From Streptomyces varsoviensis (GTDB taxonomy: Bacteria > Actinomycetota > Actinomycetes > Streptomycetales > Streptomycetaceae), in NCBI RefSeq assembly GCF_000718635.1, contig NZ_JOBF01000003.1, positions 942,959 to 1,006,958 of the forward strand: DNA of 64,000 nucleotides, in the 5' to 3' direction. Under the pieces are notes generated by a model, which worked only from the letters and a program-made list of their open reading frames with translations, was not told the DNA's origin and did no database searches. A program made the position numbers and the translations under genes. Below, in pieces: positions 35,401-42,800 of the stretch (positions are counted from its first letter, which is position 1; the number at the start of each line of letters is the position of its first letter).

Positions 35401-37007
35401 CCCGGGCAGAAAGCCCCTTCACCACCGACCAGGTGCAGAGCCGCTTCGCCCCCGAGCAGGCGGGAAACGACTTCGCTCCCGGCCCGGCGGGGGTCCCCGC
35501 CCCCGGCGACCGGGTGCGGGAGCGTGTCGCTGCCGACCGGGCCGGAGGCCGTTTGGCGGAGGGGGGGCCGTTGGGGCGGCGGCGGTTTGTGGCTGTGTTG
35601 CGGCCGGGGGAAGTGGCCGCGGCGAGCGGGACGGTGCCGCTGCGGGAGGGGCGCTGGTATCTGTTCGTACGGGGGCGCGGGGGGAGCGCGCGGGATGCGC
35701 GGGACGCGGGCGAGGGGATGCCCGTACGGCTCGCGCCGGAGCTGTTCGCGGGGCTGCCGGAGGCCCGTACCGTCGCCGGGAAGACCTTCACCGTGGACCG
35801 GCGCTTCCACGACCGGGTGTTCGTCGAGGCGGGCTCCGCCGTGCCGCTCGCGGACCGGGGCCCGTACCGGCAGCGGCTGCTCCGGGAGCGTACGTACCCG
35901 GCACGCGCCGCGCTCCCGCTCCGCGACACGGTCCTCTACAGCAGCTTCGGGGGCCGCCGGTACTCCGACTCGCCGCGCGCCGTCCACGAGGAGCTGGTGC
36001 GGCGCGGCGCGGACGTCGAGCATCTGTGGGTGGTGCGCGACCGGCAGTTCGAGGTGCCGCCCACGGCCCGCGCGCTGATCCTCGGCAGCGCCGAGTGGTA
36101 CGAGGCGCTCGCCCGCAGCCGGCGGATCGTCACCAACACGCAGTTGCCGCCGTGGTTCCGCCGCCGGGAGGGCCAGTACGTCCTCCAGACCTGGCACGGC
36201 ACCCCGCTCAAGCGCATCGGCGCGGACCTCGCCGGGACGCTCTGCGCCGAGCTGGCCCCGTCCGGGCCCGCGCCCGACCCGGGGGCGCAGTGGAGCACCC
36301 TGCTGTCGGCCAACCCGCACAGCACCCGCGTCTTCCGGCGGGCCCTCGGCTACCACGGCGAGATCGCCGAGACGGGGCTGCCGCGCACCGACGCGCTCTT
36401 CGCCGCCGACCGCGCCGAGCGGGCCGCGGCCCTCCGCCGCCGGCTGGGCATCCCGCGCGGCAAGCGCGTCGTCCTGTACGCGCCGACGCAGCGCGACGAG
36501 CGCGCGTACGACACCGGGCACTACCGCCTGCACCTGCCGCTGAACGTGGCCCGCGCCGAGTCCGCGCTGGGCGCGGACCACGTCCTGCTCGTACGGAGCC
36601 ACCCCCTGGTGGCCGACCAGGTCCCGGCGCGCCGGGGCCCGTTCCTGCGGGACGTCTCGGCGCATCCGGACGCGGCCGATGTGCTGCTGGCCGCCGACGT
36701 GCTGGTCACGGACTACTCCTCGCTGGCCGTCGACTTCGCCAACACCGGCCGGCCGCTCCTCTACCTCACCCCCGACCTCGCGCGGTTCCGCGACACCGTG
36801 CGCGGCTTCACCACCGACTTCGTGTCCGAGGCGCCCGGCCCCCAGCTCACCGGGACCGACGACCTCGTGGACGCCCTGCGCGACGTGGAGCGCGTCGCCA
36901 TCAGCTACGCCCCGGCCTACCGGCGCTTCCGCGCCGCGTACTGCCCGTTCGACGACGGCGGGGCCGCGGCCCGGGCCGTGGACGGGCTGCTGGCGGCCAC
37001 GCCCTGA
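32421..37007 (+). CDS. Bifunctional GT2 / CDP-glycerol glycerophosphotransferase-type protein
   Basis: A 1528-residue fusion. Residues ~4-240 are a GT-A family 2 glycosyltransferase (LTVVIPVHNGAQHLWECLASV, VVDDGSTD, GTGHARNTGV). The metal-binding motif reads ADSAD (Asp92-Ser-Ala94-Asp95), where DSDD is usual. Residues ~330-640 form an accessory beta-rich region. Residues ~757-1044 are a disordered Pro/Thr/Ala repeat linker. The C-terminal third is a CDP-glycerol:poly(glycerophosphate) transferase domain (NTQLPPWFRR, VLQTWHGTPLKRIG at ~1257, TDYSSLAVDFANTGRPLLYLTPD). Such proteins build wall teichoic acid-like polymers at the membrane. Length is greater than typical homologues because of the linker. 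Confidence 0.85.
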   Translation: MSPRLTVVIPVHNGAQHLWECLASVAAQSLRELDVVVVDDGSTDAAPDIARAFAERDGRFRLVRQHNHGTGHARNTGVRHAAPGTEYLAFADSADVLPRRAYERLVGLLDGSGSDFATGNVYLLTAAGRSQAWQHRHLRRTRTATHITEDLGLLSDHTAWNKVFRRTFWDRHRLAFPEGVLYEDTPLTIPAHFLAEAVDVLHEHVYYWRVREGDGPRRRTGPRMVRDRIASVDHVSRFLADPANTRWSAYKRDYDRSVLIEDLPHFVDRLPTADTDYRAVFMDRARDWASRVDPELFKELPVDLRVKWQLIRERRLADLLAVLEYERRNAAGFLVQGLPLRKRAVLPGADGTPVPLPSSVTRLTSEDFPVRTGVREILWHRGKLVIRGYAYIRNLGAASRLRTLKTALVTSGRHRLLMPLRTVHMPEATHDSRQEQHCYDWSGFEITIDPERLAGDERWRPGRWEVDVVVAASGVVRRAPLRSLGTGSGAWPPPGELGDGTRLVPWFKKGRLLLSVEWAERRLTGHRAVGGGEIELDITDESACEPVALRLTHRSSGTVLETPVSCRLDDYEGVRATARIRLADLTAARPAPGEHPKEVRLRDTSSWDPVLVLADSRTARIATAAAPRPGRYPLADGRELIVAATADEHVVLHDRAPQPIADLLTWHDDGSLTVEGELPAAAPAELELVLRHSIHAAEVTFPCERRDADADGGARDGKGTASDEATGPAERPPAPGRAGPAAGCDGACACGGRAPDSEHGSPTTGTGSHPPATGTEHGSPTTEAHRRLPPAAEAAHYLPPPATGPFPPATGTGHHSPSAGSAPRTAPDGPDHHLTADASGHRSGTGRACGRPSAVERTEHSLAADGAGDVGARSTTEGARSPSAPDQAGGDFVAEGPWAPFTTERAAGPSPTDKTGGRLPAEAAGAPLAADRAVGPSTTDQAAGHFAPEQTGRHVSSDQAAGRFTADRAKDSPATERAGSHLPADGVGDFPAPARAESPFTTDQVQSRFAPEQAGNDFAPGPAGVPAPGDRVRERVAADRAGGRLAEGGPLGRRRFVAVLRPGEVAAASGTVPLREGRWYLFVRGRGGSARDARDAGEGMPVRLAPELFAGLPEARTVAGKTFTVDRRFHDRVFVEAGSAVPLADRGPYRQRLLRERTYPARAALPLRDTVLYSSFGGRRYSDSPRAVHEELVRRGADVEHLWVVRDRQFEVPPTARALILGSAEWYEALARSRRIVTNTQLPPWFRRREGQYVLQTWHGTPLKRIGADLAGTLCAELAPSGPAPDPGAQWSTLLSANPHSTRVFRRALGYHGEIAETGLPRTDALFAADRAERAAALRRRLGIPRGKRVVLYAPTQRDERAYDTGHYRLHLPLNVARAESALGADHVLLVRSHPLVADQVPARRGPFLRDVSAHPDAADVLLAADVLVTDYSSLAVDFANTGRPLLYLTPDLARFRDTVRGFTTDFVSEAPGPQLTGTDDLVDALRDVERVAISYAPAYRRFRAAYCPFDDGGAAARAVDGLLAATP

Positions 37008-37076
37008 GAGGGGGGCGTCCGGGGGCAGGGGACAGCGGGCGCCGGGTGCCCCGGCCATGGCGCCCCGCCCGGCGCC

Positions 37077-37104
37077 GGTATAGTAATGCCGGTATAGTTA
37101 TTGG
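37077..37104 (+). promoter_or_regulatory. Tandem TATAGT direct repeat at the map promoter
   Basis: GGTATAGTAATGCC (37077-37090) is followed immediately by GGTATAGTTATTGG (37091-37104). Each contains TATAGT, a near-perfect -10 hexamer, 14 bp apart, in an AT-rich island within GC-rich DNA and 20-40 bp before the aminopeptidase start. It could be overlapping -10 boxes or a direct-repeat operator. Confidence 0.6.
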
Positions 37105-37124
37105 ATGCCGACGAAGGGCGCCTC

Positions 37125-37907
37125 ATGATCGAGATCCTCAACTCCACCCAGTTGACGCGGGCCAAAACCACCGGCGCCCTGGTCGGCGACATCCTTCAGA
37201 CGCTGAAGAACCGCAGCACGGTCGGCACGACGCTGCTGGACATCGACCGGTGGGCGGAGAAGATGATCGTCGAGGCGGGCGCCACGTCCTGCTACGTCGA
37301 CTACGCGCCGTCCTTCGGCCGCGGCCCGTTCGGCCACTACATCTGCACGGCCGTCAACGACGCCGTCCTCCACGGCATGCCGTACGACTACCCGCTCGCC
37401 GACGGCGACCTGCTCACCCTCGACCTCGCCGTCTCCAAGGGCGGAGTCGCCGCGGACGCCGCCATCAGCTTCATCGTGGGCGACGCCCGGCCCCCGGAGA
37501 GCGTCGCGATGATCAGCGCCACCGAACGCGCGCTGGCCGCGGGGATCTCCGCCGCCGGGCCCGGAGCCCGTATCGGCGACATCTCCCACGCCATCGGCAC
37601 GACCCTCACCGAAGCCGGGTACCCGATCAACACCCAGTTCGGCGGCCACGGCATCGGGTCGACGATGCACCAGGACCCGCACGTCTCGAACACCGGCCGA
37701 CCGGGCCGGGGATACACGCTGCGCCCGGGGCTGCTGCTGGCGCTGGAGCCGTGGATCATGGCGGACACCGCCGAGCTCGTCACCGACGCGGACGGGTGGA
37801 CGCTCCGCAGCGCGACCGGCTGCCGGACCGCGCACAGCGAGCACACCATCGCCATCACCGACGACGGGGCCGAGATCCTCACCCTGCCGACGCAGGCGCG
37901 GCCGTAG
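37125..37907 (+). CDS. map: Type I methionine aminopeptidase
   Basis: A 260-residue pita-bread-fold metallopeptidase that removes N-terminal Met from new proteins. Metal-site residues are visible: the active-site His in NDAVLHGMP, Asp in LLTLDLAV and DAAISF, His in FGGHGIGSTMH, Glu in LLLALEPWIM and the final Glu in AHSEHTIAI. ATG at 37125 follows GAAGGG; the protein lacks the N-terminal zinc extension. Streptomyces carries several map paralogues; this one has an unusual promoter (tandem TATAGT) and stands alone, so it may not be the housekeeping copy. Confidence 0.9.
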   Translation: MIEILNSTQLTRAKTTGALVGDILQTLKNRSTVGTTLLDIDRWAEKMIVEAGATSCYVDYAPSFGRGPFGHYICTAVNDAVLHGMPYDYPLADGDLLTLDLAVSKGGVAADAAISFIVGDARPPESVAMISATERALAAGISAAGPGARIGDISHAIGTTLTEAGYPINTQFGGHGIGSTMHQDPHVSNTGRPGRGYTLRPGLLLALEPWIMADTAELVTDADGWTLRSATGCRTAHSEHTIAITDDGAEILTLPTQARP

Positions 37908-37961
37908 GCCCCCGGACCTTCATGGGCCCGGGCCCGTGACCCCATACCTCACAGCGGCCCG

Positions 37962-39527
37962 TCACCGCCGCACGTACAGCGCCACCGACCCGCCGCGCAC
38001 CCGCACCACCGACTTCCGGGTGAAGAGGCTGTCGAGCACGGCGGTACGGGCCCGTTCGCGGCCGGCGCCGGGGCCGGAGACGACCCATACGCGGTCGAGC
38101 CCGGCGAGGCGGGCGCGGAGTCCGGGCGCGGCGGCGTCGGTGCCGTAGAGGGTCCCGGTGGCCGCGCCGGAGCGCAGCAGCGTGGCGTCACGGACGCCGG
38201 CGAAGTCCCGCGGGTAGGCGAGGGCGACCCGGCGCTCGTACGACGGGAGGAACAGGGCGGTGTCGCCGGGTCTCGCGAGGCGCGCGAAGGCCGAGGCGAC
38301 GGCCTTGAGGTCGTCCGCGCGGCTCGTGGGCAGCCGTTCGCGCTGCTGGATCGGCAGTTGCCAGCACAGGGCGGCGGCGATGGCGGCGACGCCGGCCGCC
38401 GCCGCACCGCGCCGCCACGGCAGCCGGCCGGCGAGGCGGTCCGCGCCGGCCGCGGCGAGCAGCGGCGCCCCGGCGAGGGAGTAGAGGAGGTAGCGGTCGA
38501 CGAAGACCGGCTGCCACTGGGCCGCGGCGAAGAGCAGGGCGGGCGGTACGAGCGCCAGGGGCCAGGCCACCGCGGCCAGATCGAGCCGGCCGGGGCGGGG
38601 CCGCGGGCGGGCCACGGCGACGGCGGCGAGCAGCAGGTTGACGGCGAGGACGAGGGAGCTGGGGCCCGCGAACGCGCGCAGCAGCGCCTCCGCGTCGGCG
38701 AGCCGGGGCGTCCCTATCCAGGCGACCTGGCCGCTCTGCCGCCCGGAGAGCAGGGCCAGCGGCACGAGCGCCGCCACCGCGGCGGCGGCCGCGCTCCCCC
38801 AGCCGCGCCAGGTCCGTACGGGCACGCGGCACAGCAGCAGCGTCGTGGCGTGCGCGGCGAGGAGCAGCACCGCGAACTCGTGCAGCAGGAACGTCACCGC
38901 GCACGCGGCGCCGTAGGCGCCCCACCGGCCGGCGGCAGCCCCCGCGCCGGCCGCGCGGATCAGCAGCCAGGTCGCGAACGCCGCTCCGGCCGCGACGAGC
39001 GCGTACGAGCGGCCCTCCTGCGCGTAGTGGCCGGCGAACGGCGTGCAGGCGTAGAGCAACCCGGCCCACAGGCCGACGCGGGGGCGGGCGAGGCGGCAGC
39101 CGATGGCGGCGACGAGCCCGGCGGTGCACGCGGCGGCGAGCACGGAGGGCAGCCGCAGCGCGATCTCGTCGGGGAGGCCGGCGAGGCCGGCGGGACCGCC
39201 GAGGAGCCAGTGCATCAGCAGGTAGTAGAGGCCGTGCACGGCGTCGACGTGGCCGAGTGCGTGCCACAGCTCGGGCAGCGAGCGCCGGGCCAGTTGGAAG
39301 GTGGCGCCCTCGTCGCGCCACATCCCGCCGCGGTCCAGGCCCCACAGCCCGAGGCCGAGCATGACGGCGGCGGGCAGCAGGACGGCGGCGGCGGTGATCG
39401 CGCGCCGGGGCGGCTCGGCGGGGCCGAGGGGGTCGTGGTCGGTGCGGAGGGGCCGTACGCGCCCGGCGGCCGTCGCCGCCGGTGCGGTGAATCCGTACAT
39501 GGAACGATTCTGCGGGCCTAATCGCAT
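37962..39527 (-). CDS. Polytopic membrane glycosyltransferase (GT39/GT83-like)
   Basis: A protein of up to 521 residues with about 10-12 transmembrane helices. The first extracytoplasmic loop has the catalytic-type Asp/Glu pair MWRDEGATFQLARRSLPELWHAL and later HYAQEGRSYAL. These are hallmarks of GT-C enzymes that use polyprenyl-phosphate sugars (protein O-mannosyltransferase/ArnT-like). The C-terminal ~130 residues form a soluble extracellular domain. Start is ambiguous: ATG 39527 makes codon 3 a TTA (bldA-type); ATG 39500 (MYGFTAP) avoids it. Neither has a good ribosome-binding site. Confidence 0.75.
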   Translation of the reverse strand: MRLGPQNRSMYGFTAPAATAAGRVRPLRTDHDPLGPAEPPRRAITAAAVLLPAAVMLGLGLWGLDRGGMWRDEGATFQLARRSLPELWHALGHVDAVHGLYYLLMHWLLGGPAGLAGLPDEIALRLPSVLAAACTAGLVAAIGCRLARPRVGLWAGLLYACTPFAGHYAQEGRSYALVAAGAAFATWLLIRAAGAGAAAGRWGAYGAACAVTFLLHEFAVLLLAAHATTLLLCRVPVRTWRGWGSAAAAAVAALVPLALLSGRQSGQVAWIGTPRLADAEALLRAFAGPSSLVLAVNLLLAAVAVARPRPRPGRLDLAAVAWPLALVPPALLFAAAQWQPVFVDRYLLYSLAGAPLLAAAGADRLAGRLPWRRGAAAAGVAAIAAALCWQLPIQQRERLPTSRADDLKAVASAFARLARPGDTALFLPSYERRVALAYPRDFAGVRDATLLRSGAATGTLYGTDAAAPGLRARLAGLDRVWVVSGPGAGRERARTAVLDSLFTRKSVVRVRGGSVALYVRR

Positions 39528-39808
39528 TATCTGCCCATGTGACAGGCACGGGCCGCCCGGTGGAAACCGGGCGGCCCGAAGTCCTCACGCGGCGGCCACC
39601 ACGAGGACACCTCGCGTTGACCGCGCGTACGCGCTACGCGCCGGCCGTGCGTACGCGGCACGCACCAGTCGTACGCACGCCGCACACGTCAGCCGTGCAG
39701 ACGCGGCGCGCCGACGGCCGTACGCGAACGGCGCCGTCGGCCGTACGTACGCGCCACCAGCGAGCCGCGCGTACGCGCCACCAGCCGGCCGCGCGTACGC
39801 GCCCCGCG
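39528..39808. other. Intergenic region between gdh and the membrane glycosyltransferase
   Basis: 281 bp. The first ~60 bases hold the upstream region of the glycosyltransferase gene, with GGGCGGCCC/GGGCCGCCC-like complementarity (CCGCCCGGTTTCCACCGGGCGG) forming a hairpin near 39552-39575. The rest is a degenerate GTACGC repeat array that runs into the gdh stop codon. No gene seen. Confidence 0.5.
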
Positions 39809-39818
39809 CTAGCTGTGC
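39623..39818. repeat. Degenerate GTACGC array with two good 24-bp units, reaching the gdh stop
   Basis: GTACGC recurs every ~20-28 bp. The best units are 39747-39770 and 39771-39794 (24 bp each, sharing GTACGCGCCACCAGC then GCCGCGC), followed by a diverged unit at 39795-39818 that contains the gdh stop codon and its last two sense codons. So the array has grown up to, and into, the 3' end of gdh. Confidence 0.75.
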
Positions 39819-42800
39819 GTACGCAGCATCGTGCGCATCGTCCGCATCGCGACCGACAGGTTCGCCAGGTCGAAGGCGTCCGAGCCCTGGATCTCGTCCA
39901 GCGTCGTCCGCGCCCGCGTCAGGATCGCCGCGTTCTTCTCCTCCCACGCCTTGAAGCGCTGCTCGGGCGTCGAGGAGCCGTTGCCCGCCGCCAGCACATC
40001 GGCGGTGAGCGCCGCGTGCGCCGCGTACAGGTCCTCGCGGATGGAGGCGCGGGCCATCGACTGCCACCGGTCGGCGCGCGGCAGCTCGATGATCCGGTCC
40101 ATCAGCTTGGTGATCGACAGGCGGTCGCCGACGTCGTAGTAGACCTCCGCGACGGACAGCGCCTCCTTGCCCGTACGGTCCGCGATGGCGACGATGTCCA
40201 GCGCCGGGAAGACCGACGAGAACCCCGCGACCCGCTCCGACAGCTCCTCCGGCACCCCGGCCTCGACGAGTTCGTCGCGGATGGACTGCCACCAGACCTG
40301 GTCGGCGCCGCGCAGCAGCTTGGGCAGCTCGGCCCAGACGCCCCGCACCCGGTCCTTGAAGAACTCGATGGTCTCGGCGAGCTGCACCGGCTGCGGCCGG
40401 TTGTTCAGCAGCCAGCGGGTGCCGCGCTCGACGAGCCGGCGCGAGTGCAGCCGGATGCGGGTCTGGACGTCGGCGGGCACCTCGCTGTCGAGGGCCTCCA
40501 CGGCGTCCCAGACGGAGCCGAGCCCGAAGATCTCGCGGGCCGCGGTCTGCGCCCGCACGATCTCCTCCAGCGACGCCCCGGTCTCCTCCCGCAGCCGGTG
40601 CAGGAAGGTCGAGCCGCCGCTGTTGACGGTGTCGTTAACCAGCACCGTCGTGATGATCTCGCGGCGCAGCGCGTGCTTGTCGATCCGCTCCCCGAACCGG
40701 TCCCGCAGCTCCTGCGGGAAGTAGGCGTGCAGCAGCCACTGCAGGTACTCGTCGTCGGGCAGCGTGGTGGTCAGCAGCTCACGGGAGGCCGTGATCTTGA
40801 TGTAGGCGAGCAGGACCGCCAGTTCCGGCTGGGTCATGCCGCGGCCGGAGCTGACCCGCTCGCGGATCTGCCGGTCGGTGGGCAGGAACTCCAGCGCGCG
40901 GTCCAGGTGCCCGTCGCGCACCAGCCGGCGGATGATCCGCTGGTGGGCGTGGAGCAGGCTGGGCGCCTGGGCGACCGCGTTGGACAGGGCCACGTTCTGC
41001 GCGTAGTTGTTGCGCAGCACCAGGGCGCCGACCTCGTCGGTCATCTGCGCGAGGGTCTTGTTGCGCTGCTTGACGGTGAGGTCGCCCTCGGCGACGGCCG
41101 TGTTGAGCAGGACCTTGATGTTCACCTCGTGGTCCGAGGTGTCCACGCCGGCGCTGTTGTCGATCGCGTCAGTGTTGATCTTGCCGCCGGTGGAGGCCGG
41201 GCCGCCGCTCAGCGCGAACTCGATGCGGCCGAGCTGGGTGAGGCCCAGGTTGCCGCCCTCGCCGACGACATGCACCCGCAGGTCCGCGCCGTCCACCCGG
41301 ATCGCGTCGTTGGCCTTGTCGCCGACGTCCGCGTGCGACTCGGTGGACGCCTTGACGTACGTACCGATGCCGCCGTTCCAGAGCAGGTCGACCTGCGCCT
41401 TGAGGATCGCCTTCATCAGCTCGGCGGGGGTCATCTTGGTGACGCCCGCCGCGATGCCGAGGGCCTCCCGCACCTGCGCGTTGACCGGAATGGACTTCGC
41501 CGAGCGGGGGTGGATGCCGCCGCCCTTGGAGAGCAGCTCGGTGTTGTAGTCGGCCCAGGACGAGCGCGGCAGCTCGAAGAGGCGGCGGCGCTCGGCGTAC
41601 GAGGTGGCCGCGTCGGGGGTCGGGTCGAGGAAGATGTGCCGGTGGTCGAAGGCGGCCACCAGGCGGATGTGCTCGGAGAGCAGCATGCCGTTGCCGAACA
41701 CGTCGCCGGACATGTCGCCGACGCCGACGACCGTGAAGTCCTCGCGCTGCGTGTCGTGGCCCAGCTCCCGGAAGTGCCGCTTGACGGACTCCCAGGCGCC
41801 GCGGGCGGTGATGCCCATGCCCTTGTGGTCGTAGCCCGCCGAGCCGCCGGAGGCGAAGGCGTCGCCGAGCCAGAACCCGTACGACTCGGCGACCTCGTTG
41901 GCGATGTCGGAGAAGGTCGCGGTGCCCTTGTCGGCGGCGACGACGAGGTAGGTGTCGTCCTCGTCGTGCCGGACGACACCCTTGGGGTGCACGACCTCGC
42001 CGCCGACCAGGTTGTCGGTGATGTCGAGCAGGCCGGAGATGAACGTCTTGTAGCAGGCGACGCCCTCGGCCAGCCACGCGTCGCGGTCCACGGACGGGTC
42101 GGGCAGCCGCTTGCCGACGAAGCCGCCCTTCGCGCCGACCGGCACGATGACGGTGTTCTTCACCATCTGCGCCTTGACCAGGCCGAGCACCTCGGTACGG
42201 AAGTCCTCGCGCCGGTCCGACCAGCGCAGCCCGCCGCGCGCGACCTTGCCGAACCGCAGGTGCACGCCCTCGACGCGGGGCGAGTACACCCAGATCTCGT
42301 ACGCGGGCCGGGGCGCGGGGAGGTCCGGGATGGCCTGCGGGTCGAGCTTGATGGACAGGTAGCCGTGCGGCCGGCCGTCCTCGCCGAGCTGGAAGTGGTT
42401 GGTGCGCAGGGTGGCCTTGATGACGGTGAGGAACGAGCGCAGGATGCGGTCCTCGTCCAGCGACACGACCTGGTCGAGCGCCCCGTCCAGCTCCTCCAGC
42501 AGCCCGTCGATCAGCTCGTGCCCGGCGCGCTGCCGCTCGGGGGCCATCCGGGCCTCGAAGAGGTTCATCAGCAGCCGCGTGGTGTGCACGTTGGTGCTGA
42601 GGGTGTCCTCCATGTACGCCTGGGAGAACGTGGAGCCGGCCTGCCGCAGGTACTTCGCGTACGCGCGCAGCACCATCGCCTGCCGCCAGTCGAGGCCGGC
42701 CCGCAGCACCAGGTTGTTGAAGTTGTCGTTCTCCGCCCGGCCGGTCCACACCGCCGCGAAGGCGTCCTGGAACCGCTCGCGCGCGTCGTCGCCCGCGATG

